This document shows positions 8,416 through 16,888 of a DNA stretch of 64,000 bases, piece after piece (the first letter of the stretch is position 1; the number at the start of each line of letters is the position of its first letter). Source of the DNA: Oceanospirillum linum (GTDB lineage Bacteria; Pseudomonadota; Gammaproteobacteria; Pseudomonadales; Halomonadaceae); contig NZ_FXTS01000007.1 in assembly GCF_900182785.1 (NCBI RefSeq), positions 62,001 through 126,000 on the forward strand. The letters run 5' to 3'. The notes beneath the pieces were generated by a model. The model saw only the letters and a list, made by a program, of their open reading frames with translations, made no database searches and was not told the origin of the DNA. The position numbers and the translations under genes are program-made.

Positions 8416-8877
8416 TTAGTCCAGATAGTAGGGATCTTTTATATTGAGGCTTGCCAGAAGTTCTATCTCTAGAGATTCCATCTCTTCGGCTTCCTCGTCT
8501 GCAATATGATCATAACCTAACAGATGCAGACACCCATGGATGATCATATGAGCCCAATGGTCTTGCAGGGCCTTATGTTGTTCAACCGCTTCCTGTGCGA
8601 CAACATCAGCACAGACAATCAGATCACCCAATAAGGGTAATGCAAGATCGGGTGGTGATTCAAAAGGAAAAGATAAGACATTCGTCGGCTTCTCTTTTCC
8701 TCTGTATTGGTGGTTGAGCTGTTGACTCTCTTCCGGCGTCACCACACGAATGGTAACTTCATGACCTGTGTCTTCGTGGGCATCCAGAACCGCCTGAACC
8801 CAGCGTGCGAGATCCGGCTTGTTGGGCAGATTCTTATTATCACATGCAATCTGCAGATCGATCAGTGCCTGAGTCAT
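8416..8877 (-). CDS. ybeY: Endoribonuclease YbeY
   Basis: YbeY is a zinc-dependent single-strand endoribonuclease needed for 16S rRNA 3'-end maturation and late 70S ribosome quality control. The 153-residue product (E. coli 155) carries the metal motif HGCLHLLGYDH, with ligands H114, H118 and H124. I start at the ATG at 8877 because homologues begin here; the open frame runs back about 200 bp into phoH, but that part has no family similarity. The start lies 10 nt after the phoH stop and has only a weak ribosome-binding site, so translational coupling to phoH is likely. Confidence 0.93.
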   Translation of the reverse strand: MTQALIDLQIACDNKNLPNKPDLARWVQAVLDAHEDTGHEVTIRVVTPEESQQLNHQYRGKEKPTNVLSFPFESPPDLALPLLGDLIVCADVVAQEAVEQHKALQDHWAHMIIHGCLHLLGYDHIADEEAEEMESLEIELLASLNIKDPYYLD

Positions 8878-8887
8878 AAGAGGTTCG

Positions 8888-10018
8888 CTACTTGTCAGTC
8901 GTTTTGGTATTTTCCGGGGTGCTATGGGCCTCAGACAGTGCCTCCCTGAGTGCCTCTTTACGTGCAGCCTCTCGGGCCTGGCGGGCTTGTTGTTCCTTAA
9001 TTTCAGCTTCGGCCTCATGCTTATCATAGGCCTCAACGATGCGCTGAACCATAGGGTGACGTACCACATCTTTGGAATCAAAGCGGGTTACGCCCACACC
9101 GTCAACGCCATCAAGAACATCCAGCACGTGTATCAGGCCTGACTTCTGACCTTTTGGCAGATCAACCTGAGTAACGTCACCTGTAATAACGGCGGTGGAG
9201 CCAAAACCGATCCGGGTCAGGAACATTTTCATCTGCTCCCGGGTGGTGTTCTGGCTTTCATCCAGAATAATAAATGCATTATTCAGTGTTCGGCCACGCA
9301 TATATGCCAGAGGTGCAACTTCAATAATATTACGTTCAATCAGTTTGGCAACCTGCTCAAAACCAAGCATCTCATAAAGGGCGTCGTACAGCGGGCGCAG
9401 GTAAGGGTCAACCTTCTGAGACAGATCCCCGGGCAGAAATCCCAGTTTCTCACCGGCTTCAACCGCTGGGCGTACCAGCAGAATACGTCGGACTTCATCA
9501 TTGGTTAACGCTTCAACGGCACAGGCTACGGCCAGGTAGGTTTTACCGGTACCTGCAGGGCCAACACCAAAGTTAATATCGTTGGTCAGGACGGTGCGTA
9601 CATATTTCTGCTGGTTTGGGCCCCGGGGCTGGATTGTGCCCTTAGGTGTGCGCAGGGTGATAAGCTTGTCAGCCGCCCCTTCCTGATCTTGCTGACGGGT
9701 GTTCAGCATTTCACTAATACCAGAGCTTTGCAGGTGCAGGTGGATCGATTCTGGGGTCAGCTCTTTCTTCCCGGTATCCTGATACAGAGATTCAAGAAGA
9801 CTGGCCGCCGCTTTTACCAGGTTTAGTTCACCGGCCAGCTGAAACTGATTGCTGCGATTGCGGATGATGATATTCATCCGGCTTTCAATCAGGCGCAGAT
9901 GCTCATCATGCAGGCCACACAGATTGGCCAGGCGCTGGGCATCATTGGGTTCTAAGTCGAGCTTCAGGATATGAGTTTGGCTGTTACTGTTCAAAGCGTT
10001 ACCTGTTGTTGCCAGCAT
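8888..10018 (-). CDS. ybeZ: PhoH family ATPase (YbeZ)
   Basis: YbeZ is a PhoH-family P-loop NTPase that works with YbeY in RNA metabolism. The 376-residue product has an N-terminal KH-like region (about 15-75), Walker A GPAGTGKT at 153-160, a Walker B region AFIILDESQN, and the sensor-like TGDVTQVD. A charged, Ala/Glu/Arg-rich tail (about 330-376) is probably helical. The ribosome-binding site GAGAGGA sits 6 nt before the ATG but is buried in a hairpin (10026-10063). It is the first gene of the phoH-ybeY-corC run. Confidence 0.95.
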   Translation of the reverse strand: MLATTGNALNSNSQTHILKLDLEPNDAQRLANLCGLHDEHLRLIESRMNIIIRNRSNQFQLAGELNLVKAAASLLESLYQDTGKKELTPESIHLHLQSSGISEMLNTRQQDQEGAADKLITLRTPKGTIQPRGPNQQKYVRTVLTNDINFGVGPAGTGKTYLAVACAVEALTNDEVRRILLVRPAVEAGEKLGFLPGDLSQKVDPYLRPLYDALYEMLGFEQVAKLIERNIIEVAPLAYMRGRTLNNAFIILDESQNTTREQMKMFLTRIGFGSTAVITGDVTQVDLPKGQKSGLIHVLDVLDGVDGVGVTRFDSKDVVRHPMVQRIVEAYDKHEAEAEIKEQQARQAREAARKEALREALSEAHSTPENTKTTDK

Positions 10019-10025
10019 CTTGTGT

Positions 10026-10063
10026 CCTCTCAGGCTGATTATTTTATCAGCTTGCCTGTGAGG
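10026..10063 (-). promoter_or_regulatory. Hairpin sequestering the phoH ribosome-binding site
   Basis: In the phoH leader, CCTCACAG pairs with CTGAGAGG (one mismatch) and GCTGAT pairs with ATCAGC, around a 6-nt A/T loop and with a 4-nt bulge. The 3' arm contains the Shine-Dalgarno GAGAGG, so the fold would block initiation until melted. Seen directly as base pairing; any regulatory role is inference. Confidence 0.45.
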
Positions 10064-10183
10064 TGTGACAAAAAGCTTAAAGCATCGTGAGTTCAGAATT
10101 CAGTATAGCGAATCCGCTTCAGCTCAGGCCTATATGACGGGCCGCAGCTGAAACGGTCAGGATACCTCGGTATGGTCTGCAGA

Positions 10184-11527
10184 TCAGTAGCTAAGGTTAT
10201 CAATACGCTCAGCACGTAATGAATTTGGGAAAGCCTCGGTGATTCTTACATCGATAAAGCGCCCGATCAGCTCCATAGGGTCTTCGGTGCGAAAGTTCAC
10301 GACACGATTATTCTCGGTGCGTCCCTGAAGCTCTCCCGGATCACGCAGAGAGAACCCTGTTACCAGAATACGCTCTGTATTCCCCACCATACGGCGGGAG
10401 ATCTGCATGGACTGCTGGTTAATTCGGTCCTGTAATATATTCAGGCGCTGCTTTTTCACCTCTTCCGGTGTGTTATCTGCCATATCGGAGGCCGGTGTTC
10501 CCGGTCGCGGGCTATAGATGAAACTAAAGGAGTGATCAAAGCCGATTTGGGCGATCAGGTTCATGGTATCTTCAAAATCCTGATCCGTTTCATTCGGGAA
10601 GCCAACAATAAAATCGGATGAGAAGCTGATCCCCGGGCGGTTAGCGCGGATACGTTCCATCTTACTGATATATTCGTCACGGGTGTGGCCGCGTTTCATC
10701 GCTGCCAGAATCGTATCTGAGCCACTTTGTACCGGAAGGTGCAGGTGACTGACCAGTTCAGGGATATCTTTATAGGCTTCAATCAGACTGTCACTGAATT
10801 CCACTGGGTGGGAGGTGGTAAAGCGGATGCGATCAATACCTTCAACTGCAGCCACAAAGCTGATCAACTCGGCAAGGTCAATCTCTTCACCTTCCTCATT
10901 GTGCCCCCGGTAGGCATTAACATTTTGCCCTAACAAGTTGATTTCGCGCACTCCCTGGTCTGCCAGGTGCACGACTTCCGCGACGACGTCTTCAAACGGT
11001 CGTGAAACCTCCTCCCCACGGGTATAAGGAACCACGCAGAAAGTGCAGTATTTACTACAGCCTTCCATGATGGAAACAAAAGCGGAAGCCCCTTCTACTT
11101 TTGGTGCTGGCAGGCGGTCAAATTTTTCAATCTCAGGGAAAGTAACATCCACTACCGAAATCTTATTCTGCTTAGAGGCATCAATCATTTCCGGTATGCG
11201 GTGCAGAGTCTGTGGGCCGAAGATGACGTCGACGTGCTTGGCGCGTTTACGGATGTTATCGCCTTCCTGACTCGCGACACAGCCGCCAACGCCAATCACA
11301 AGGTCTGGGTTTTTATCTTTCAGTTTTTTCCAGCGGCCCAGCTGATGGAAAACTTTGTCCTGAGCTTTTTCACGGATCGAACAGGTATTCAGCAGGACAA
11401 CATCTGCTTCGTTTTCGTTATCGGTAAGCTCCAGTTCATGGCTCTCACCCAGAAGATCGGCCATACGGGAGGAGTCATACTCATTCATCTGACACCCGTG
11501 GGTTTTGATGAATAACTTTTTAGCCAT
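10184..11527 (-). CDS. miaB: tRNA-2-methylthio-N6-dimethylallyladenosine synthase MiaB
   Basis: MiaB is a radical-SAM methylthiotransferase that converts i6A37 to ms2i6A37 in tRNAs reading UNN codons. The 447-residue product has the N-terminal UPF0004 domain with cluster cysteines C12, C49 and C83. The radical-SAM motif GCSKYCTFC contains C157, C161 and C164. A C-terminal TRAM domain lies at about 375-440. The ATG at 11527 is used because homologues begin MAKKLFIKTHGCQMN there; a longer open frame exists but adds unrelated sequence. A perfect TATAAT on the minus strand lies 77 bp upstream. Confidence 0.96.
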   Translation of the reverse strand: MAKKLFIKTHGCQMNEYDSSRMADLLGESHELELTDNENEADVVLLNTCSIREKAQDKVFHQLGRWKKLKDKNPDLVIGVGGCVASQEGDNIRKRAKHVDVIFGPQTLHRIPEMIDASKQNKISVVDVTFPEIEKFDRLPAPKVEGASAFVSIMEGCSKYCTFCVVPYTRGEEVSRPFEDVVAEVVHLADQGVREINLLGQNVNAYRGHNEEGEEIDLAELISFVAAVEGIDRIRFTTSHPVEFSDSLIEAYKDIPELVSHLHLPVQSGSDTILAAMKRGHTRDEYISKMERIRANRPGISFSSDFIVGFPNETDQDFEDTMNLIAQIGFDHSFSFIYSPRPGTPASDMADNTPEEVKKQRLNILQDRINQQSMQISRRMVGNTERILVTGFSLRDPGELQGRTENNRVVNFRTEDPMELIGRFIDVRITEAFPNSLRAERIDNLSY

Positions 11528-11603
11528 GGGAAAACACCTGTTCGTTCTTGGTACGGAAATAAGGATCTGCAGCGTTGTTGCCGCTGCCGATAAAAAACGC
11601 ACC

Positions 11604-11609
11604 ATTATA
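11604..11609 (-). promoter_or_regulatory. Candidate -10 box for miaB
   Basis: The minus strand reads TATAAT here, implying a start near 11597 and a 70-nt leader that contains a GCAGCG/CGCTGC hairpin (11569-11587). I see no good -35 box. Confidence 0.4.
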
Positions 11610-11947
11610 CGAGTCGAAAAGCCAAGCGCATAGCTCTGGTATAGAAAAACTCGCTTAAGTAAGGGGGGAAGCGCAGAGTGTTCTGCACACGGTTATGCTG
11701 TTCGTCTGCCTCTGGGTAGCTGCCAGCGCTGTGCAGACCGAAAGCTTTGCGTGTTGCTCATGCTCTTTTAGGCCGGAGTTCCGGAGATTACGGGTATGAA
11801 GAGTCTGTCAATTTGAGGCAGACCTTGTATTATCAGAGTTTTGGATGGTTCATCGAAATCACAATATAGGCTGGTTGAAAACATCAGTGGTTTTGTGTGG
11901 GCCTGATACATTATTAGCATAACAGACCTGAAACAGTAGGATTCGGT
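11610..11947. other. Intergenic region between divergent miaB and tpm
   Basis: About 340 bp without a supported gene. Small inverted repeats such as GCAGA/TCTGC near 11674 occur. An open minus-strand frame overlaps into tpm but looks non-coding. The tpm promoter must lie here but is not obvious. Confidence 0.6.
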
Positions 11948-12655
11948 ATGGATAAGGCATTCTGGCATCAGCGTTGGGAAGAAGGGCGAATTGGTTTTCA
12001 TCAGGATGACGTGCATCCTGCCTTGCCGGCGTACTGGAATCCGGTACCTGAAAAACTACTGGCTTCTGATGATCTTTCCGAGGCCGCTGTTAAAGGGCGC
12101 CGTATTGTCTTTGTGCCGCTTTGTGGCAAGAGTAATGATATGGTTTGGCTGGCAGACCAGGGATGGCAGGTTATCGGTGTGGAGTTGAGTGAGCGTGCGG
12201 TGAAGGATTTCTTTATCGCTCAGGGGTTATCTCCGGTTCATACGCAGGTGGCGGATCAGCTTTCCAGTTACCAGGCCGGGCCTTATCTGCTCTATTGTGG
12301 TGATATGTTCCATCTGCATCGCCAGCATATGATGGCGGTTACAGCGGTTTATGACCGGGCATCCCTGGTGGCTCTGCCTGAAGCAAAGCGCCACCGCTAT
12401 GCCTTTCACCTTGCGCAGATGCTCTCTCCTGCAGTTGAAATGTTACTGGTCAGCCTTGAGCATGATAAGCCCGCAGGGCCTCCATTTTCGGTGGAGGCGG
12501 CTGAGATTGAGTGGCTTTTCGGGGCTAATTTTGAGATTACACCTCTTGCCCGGCTTGAGGAAGATGAGCGTCAGGTAACGGATGTGGTGTATCGAATGGT
12601 GCGGAAGGGGCTGAAATCGGTTTCTGACAGGAAGCGTAAGAGCGCTGGTTTATAG
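11948..12655 (+). CDS. tpm: Thiopurine S-methyltransferase family protein
   Basis: This 235-residue class I SAM-dependent methyltransferase begins with the TPMT signature FWHQRWEEGRIGFHQ. Other TPMT segments are VFVPLCGKSNDMVWLADQG (SAM-binding glycine motif) and VIGVELSERAVKDFF. Bacterial Tpm proteins methylate thiols, and selenium or tellurium oxyanions, giving volatile or detoxified products; the physiological substrate here is unknown. The C-terminus is basic (RKRKS). It stands alone, convergent with prc, with a shared terminator between them. Confidence 0.92.
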   Translation: MDKAFWHQRWEEGRIGFHQDDVHPALPAYWNPVPEKLLASDDLSEAAVKGRRIVFVPLCGKSNDMVWLADQGWQVIGVELSERAVKDFFIAQGLSPVHTQVADQLSSYQAGPYLLYCGDMFHLHRQHMMAVTAVYDRASLVALPEAKRHRYAFHLAQMLSPAVEMLLVSLEHDKPAGPPFSVEAAEIEWLFGANFEITPLARLEEDERQVTDVVYRMVRKGLKSVSDRKRKSAGL

Positions 12656-12661
12656 TCTTTT

Positions 12662-12703
12662 TATTAACCGAATAAGAGCAGGTATTAACCGAATAAAAGC
12701 AGG
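12662..12703. repeat. Two-copy 21-bp tandem repeat
   Basis: The 21-bp unit TATTAACCGAATAAGAGCAGG (12662-12682) is immediately repeated (12683-12703) with one G-to-A change. It lies just after the tpm stop, and the second copy runs into the terminator stem. Confidence 0.85.
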
Positions 12704-12732
12704 CCCTGCTGGCAGACAGCAGGGCCTTTTTT
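12701..12732. terminator. Bidirectional terminator between tpm and prc
   Basis: AGGCCCTGCT and AGCAGGGCCT form a 10-bp GC-rich stem followed by six T on the plus strand. On the minus strand the stem is followed by GCTTTTATT, so it can serve both convergent genes. Confidence 0.85.
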
Positions 12733-12735
12733 GTA

Positions 12736-14799
12736 TCAGTCAACATCTGCCATTGCGGTGTTGGCCAGATCAATCATATCCAGCAGGATACGGCCACTTT
12801 CCACTAACTCAGCATCCTGGTTCGGGTCTTCTTCCTTATCAGGAATATCGCTTAGCTTTTCCAGCGGTTGTAGTCCTTTAGCGGTGCGACGCTCATTTTC
12901 CAGAGCTAATTGTTGCGCTTCAATACGCTCGCTTTCGGCTTTGCGGGCCTGTTCATTCAGGCTAATCTGTTTGACAGACCGCATCTGTTCAAACAGCGCT
13001 TGTTGGGCGGCAAGATACATCAGGTCAGGGTCTTGCTCTGCACGGGTCTGATGACGCTCTTTAAGCTCTGGTAACCAGAGCGATAAGGGGCTGTACTCTT
13101 TGTGGCGTACGGCCTGAACCTTATCCCAGGGCAGAGCAAACTCCAGTGCGCTTTCACCAACCTGCTCGGTGTCCACAAGGCTTGGGTACTGAATATCAGG
13201 AACCACGCCCATATGCTGAGTACTTTCACCGGAAATTCTGTAGAACTTGGCCCGGGTTAGCTTTAATTGCCCATGGTCCAGAGGTGTGACGGACTGAACC
13301 GTGCCTTTGCCAAAAGTCTGGCTACCAATAATGAGACCACGCTGGTAATCCTGGATCGCTCCGGCGAAGATCTCTGAAGCTGATGCGCTGAGGCGATTGA
13401 CCAGAACCGCCAGAGGGCCGGTGTAGGCAATGCTTTTATCCGGATCACCCAGAATGTCGATGCGGCCTTCTGCATTACGAACCTGTACGGTTGCGCCGCG
13501 TTCGATAAACAGCCCCACCAGAGAGTTGGCTTCCTGCAGAGCACCGCCACCATTGTTACGCAGATCAATCACCAGGCCATCAATATCTTCAGACTGCAGC
13601 TCATTGATCAGACGTAAGACATCACGGGTCGTGCTGCGGTAGTCTTCTTTCCCCTGTCGCCAGGCATCAAAATCCACATAAAATGCAGGAATATCAATGA
13701 TGCCGATCTTTTTATCTTCGCCATTCTCATTCAGCGTGACAATGGATTTTTTAGCAGCCTGATCCTCCAGTTTAACGGTATTACGGACGATGGATATTAT
13801 CTGAGTTTGACTGTTATCGGTGGCATTGGCAGGGATCACCTGCAAGCGAACTGTGCTGGCTTTAGGGCCCCGAATCAGGTCAACGACTTCATCCAGTCGC
13901 CAGCCAACAACGTCGACAATATTCTCATCATCCTGGCCGACACCGATAATTTTATCTGCTGGTTTCAGTTCACCGGCTTTCGCAACTGGTCCCCCCGGAA
14001 CCAGGCTAACAACTTTGGTGAATTCATCTTCCGTTTGCAGAAGTGCACCAATACCCTCCAGAGAGAGCTTCATCCGAATATTAAACGTTTCAGAACTACG
14101 GGGAGACTGATACTGAGTATGTGGGTCATATAGCTGCGTGTAAGCATTCATATAGATCTGAAAGACATCTTCACTGCGGGTCTGAGTGATGCGTTTCAGT
14201 TGATTCTCAAGGCGGCGTTTCAGTGTCTTCTTTGCATCAGCAAGGTCTTTGCCGGATAGCTTAAGGCTGAGCAGACTGTTTTCAAGGCGCTTGTCCCATA
14301 GTTGGTCAAGCTCTTTCTCATCCGCAGCCCAGGCAAAGTCTTTCCGGTCGATCATCAGGGCATCGTGCCGCTTAAAGGCATAATCATCCGAAAACGTATC
14401 CAGCAGCCTTAGCTGGCTTTGAATACGGGACTCAACCTTTTGCTGGTACAAATTGTAGATCTCGAATGCAGCGGTCAGATCACCCTCCTTCAGACCATCA
14501 TCGAGAAGATGCTGGTATTTATTGAAGCGGTTGATTTCAGCCTGCGTGAAATAGGCTTTATTTCCATCGAGTTCTTCCAGAAAGTGCAGGTAGATCTCTT
14601 TGGATAGCTGATCATTGAGCTCAACTTCCCGGTAATGGCCATAATTCAGGCGTTCAACGATATCCTGAGCGGCTTTTTGCTGAGATTCTGTTGGTGCCAG
14701 AGTTCCGATTGCATCAGGGACTTCAGCCAGTGCTGTGCCGATTGTAAGACTGCTGGCTAAAAACAGTGCCAGTAAGCGGCGGGTAACCGTGGTTATCAT
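12736..14799 (-). CDS. prc: Carboxy-terminal processing protease Prc (Tsp)
   Basis: Prc is a periplasmic S41 serine protease that degrades ssrA-tagged and other proteins from their C-termini and, in E. coli, trims PBP3 and the hydrolase MepS. The 687-residue product (E. coli 682) has a signal peptide (cleavage probably after the ALA near residue 25). An N-terminal helical domain is followed by a PDZ domain (about 240-330) and the S41 core. The catalytic dyad is S473 in SASASEIFAG and K498 in TFGKGT, 25 residues apart as in the family. A C-terminal helical DUF3340-like region is rich in Glu, Arg and Gln. The ATG at 14799 has GGAGAG 4 nt upstream. Confidence 0.96.
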   Translation of the reverse strand: MITTVTRRLLALFLASSLTIGTALAEVPDAIGTLAPTESQQKAAQDIVERLNYGHYREVELNDQLSKEIYLHFLEELDGNKAYFTQAEINRFNKYQHLLDDGLKEGDLTAAFEIYNLYQQKVESRIQSQLRLLDTFSDDYAFKRHDALMIDRKDFAWAADEKELDQLWDKRLENSLLSLKLSGKDLADAKKTLKRRLENQLKRITQTRSEDVFQIYMNAYTQLYDPHTQYQSPRSSETFNIRMKLSLEGIGALLQTEDEFTKVVSLVPGGPVAKAGELKPADKIIGVGQDDENIVDVVGWRLDEVVDLIRGPKASTVRLQVIPANATDNSQTQIISIVRNTVKLEDQAAKKSIVTLNENGEDKKIGIIDIPAFYVDFDAWRQGKEDYRSTTRDVLRLINELQSEDIDGLVIDLRNNGGGALQEANSLVGLFIERGATVQVRNAEGRIDILGDPDKSIAYTGPLAVLVNRLSASASEIFAGAIQDYQRGLIIGSQTFGKGTVQSVTPLDHGQLKLTRAKFYRISGESTQHMGVVPDIQYPSLVDTEQVGESALEFALPWDKVQAVRHKEYSPLSLWLPELKERHQTRAEQDPDLMYLAAQQALFEQMRSVKQISLNEQARKAESERIEAQQLALENERRTAKGLQPLEKLSDIPDKEEDPNQDAELVESGRILLDMIDLANTAMADVD

Positions 14800-15001
14800 T
14801 CAACTCTCCGGGCCGGAGGCTTACTTCGTAATTGAAGGAAACCTGTTAAGTAATCTTATGAATATTGTTTGAGTTAACTCTATGACTTTGCAAAGAATAT
14901 GGTTACTGTTTGTCGGGAATCAAGGCAGTCGTACGATAAAACCTGATCTATTTGCCAGGAATGCCGTCCTTTTTTGGGAACGCTATTAAAAAGTCACGAT
15001 T

Positions 15002-15010
15002 TGTTATAAT
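15002..15010 (+). promoter_or_regulatory. Extended -10 promoter for apeB
   Basis: TGTTATAAT is a perfect TATAAT with the TGn extension. It predicts a start near 15017 and a leader of about 82 nt. There is no clear -35 box, which is typical of extended -10 promoters. Confidence 0.6.
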
Positions 15011-15098
15011 ACACCATGCCGTTCGTTTTGGTTCAGTTAAGAACTGCAAAGGCTTGACGGTTTCTTTTCTTCTTTGTTTTTTTGTCGCCGGGGTACCC

Positions 15099-16394
15099 AT
15101 GACTCAGAATGATTTCAACCAGCAGCTTTTAACCTTTCTTGATACTTCCCCGACGCCCTTTCATGCAACAAAAAACATAGTCGAGGCGTGCTTGTCAGCC
15201 GGATTTGAAGTATTGGAAGAGCGTGATAGCTGGGCACTGAAGCCCGGAGGACGTTATGTGGTTACCCGTAATCAGTCTTCTGTTATTGCGTTTACATTGC
15301 CTGCAGAAGGCGATGTAACAGCAACGGGCTTCCGTATGTCAGGGGCGCATACCGACAGTCCTTGCCTGAAGGTGAAAACAAACCCTGACCAGAAGGGACA
15401 GGGTTTCTTGCGCTTAGGTGTCGAGGTTTATGGTGGTGCTTTGCTAAGCACTTGGTTTGATCGCGATCTGTCTGTTGCCGGGCGGGTTTCATATCGGGAT
15501 TTGTCCGGTGGTGTCCGGCATGCTCTTATTAACTTTGAGCGAGCTATAGGAACGGTGCCGAACCTGGCAATCCATCTGAATCGCGAAGCCAATAAGGGCG
15601 TTGAAATTAATGCCCAGAATCATCTGCCCATTGTTCTGATGCAGCAGGAAGATGGAGCCCAGAGTTTTGCCGATCTGCTAAAAGGTCAGTTAGAGGCTCA
15701 GGGGAGCACCGATGTTTCTGAAGTTCTGGAGCATGAGTGCTTTGCCTATGACACCCAAACGGCTGCTGTTATCGGGTTTAAAGATGATTTCATCGCTTCA
15801 GCTCGCCTGGATAATTTACTGAGTTGCTTCATTGGTTTGAAGTCTTTGCTGGATGCTCCGCAGGCGGTTCCGTCACTTCTGGTGTGTAATGATCACGAAG
15901 AGGTGGGCAGTATGAGTGCATCCGGGGCGCAGGGGCCTTTTCTGCAATCGGTCTTGAAACGCATCGCCGGACAGGAAGAGCGTTATCAGCAGATGATTGC
16001 GGCCTCTATGATGGTGTCCTGTGATAATGCGCACGGTATTCATCCGAACTACGCCAGCTATCATGATAACAATCATGCCCCTCTTTTAAATGCTGGCCCG
16101 GTTATCAAACTGAATGCAAATCAGCGCTATGCTTCAAATAGCGAAAGTTCTGCCTGGTTCAGACTTGCCTGCCAACAAGCGGGGGTTGAGGTGCAAAGCT
16201 TTATTATGCGCAGTGATCTGGCTTGCGGGAGTACTATCGGGCCGATTACTTCGGCAGAGCTGGGCGTGAGGACGATTGATGTAGGCGTGCCTCAGTTTGC
16301 TATGCACTCGGTGCGTGAGCTGGCAGGAAGCCGGGATGCTTATATGCTCTACCGTGTGCTTAAGTGTTTTAATAGCCTGCCTGATATTGCCTAG
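15099..16394 (+). CDS. apeB: M18 family aminopeptidase (ApeB)
   Basis: ApeB-type M18 peptidases are cytosolic dinuclear-zinc aminopeptidases that release N-terminal residues, often acidic ones, from peptides. The 431-residue product (Pseudomonas ApeB 429) shows the family metal and catalytic segments SGAHTDSPCLKVK, SARLDNLLSCF, CNDHEEVGSMSASGAQGP and MRSDLACGSTIGPI. The final stretch VGVPQFAMHSVRE contributes the last metal ligand. I use the ATG at 15099 because homologues begin near MTQNDFNQQLLTFL and the promoter at 15002-15010 lies inside the longer open frame. Confidence 0.94.
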   Translation: MTQNDFNQQLLTFLDTSPTPFHATKNIVEACLSAGFEVLEERDSWALKPGGRYVVTRNQSSVIAFTLPAEGDVTATGFRMSGAHTDSPCLKVKTNPDQKGQGFLRLGVEVYGGALLSTWFDRDLSVAGRVSYRDLSGGVRHALINFERAIGTVPNLAIHLNREANKGVEINAQNHLPIVLMQQEDGAQSFADLLKGQLEAQGSTDVSEVLEHECFAYDTQTAAVIGFKDDFIASARLDNLLSCFIGLKSLLDAPQAVPSLLVCNDHEEVGSMSASGAQGPFLQSVLKRIAGQEERYQQMIAASMMVSCDNAHGIHPNYASYHDNNHAPLLNAGPVIKLNANQRYASNSESSAWFRLACQQAGVEVQSFIMRSDLACGSTIGPITSAELGVRTIDVGVPQFAMHSVRELAGSRDAYMLYRVLKCFNSLPDIA

Positions 16395-16591
16395 GTTTTA
16401 CTGGAGGGTTGGTCGGGCTGATTTATGTGTCTGATCAATCCGGTATTATTACGGAAGTAAATCTCGGGCTTTTCGGATTTTGTCTGTAATAGCGAGCTGT
16501 CAGGTTCAGGCTGCAGATTTTCTGATAAAAGAAAGGTCGTGTTTTAAAAGACGGTATCTTAAGAAGAAAGCTGGCGAGGAATTTCAGGCAT

Positions 16592-16613
16592 AAAAAAACC
16601 GGCCTTTAGCCGG
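16592..16613 (-). terminator. Terminator after tRNA-Asn
   Basis: On the minus strand CCGGC and GCCGG form a short GC stem followed by seven T (A-run 16592-16598), about 10 bp after the tRNA 3' end. Confidence 0.75.
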
Positions 16614-16623
16614 ATTAGAAAGT

Positions 16624-16699
16624 TGGCTCCCCGAGCAGGACTCGAACCTGCGACCAATAGATTAACAGTCTACTGCTCTACCAACTGAGCTATCAGGGA
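16624..16699 (-). tRNA. tRNA-Asn (anticodon GTT)
   Basis: The minus strand reads a complete 76-nt cloverleaf. The acceptor stem is TCCCTGA/TCGGGGA, the D-loop AGCTCAGTTGGTAGAGCA, the anticodon loop contains GTT, the T-arm is GCAGGTTCGAGTCCTGC, and CCA is encoded. Confidence 0.97.
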
Positions 16700-16888
16700 A
16701 CTGTGCTCAACTTTCGAGACCGCATTATAGAGATCAAAATATTTTGGTCAAGCATTTTTTGAAAAAAATATTATTTTTTAATAGGTTATATTCAAAGCTC
16801 TGTATTTCACTCTGTTTTGATTTGGGTGCCAGCCTCTAAGCTTTCTGGGTTGAGCGCATTGGATTACTGTCAAAGCGCAAGCTTTTCG

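Noticed and set aside
11768..12016. 82-residue open frame on the minus strand overlapping the tpm start
   Set aside because: It overlaps the conserved N-terminus of tpm, has no recognisable domain, and its start lies inside tpm.
13820..14110. 96-residue plus-strand open frame inside prc
   Set aside because: It lies antisense within the PDZ-coding part of a well-conserved gene and shows no protein-like features.
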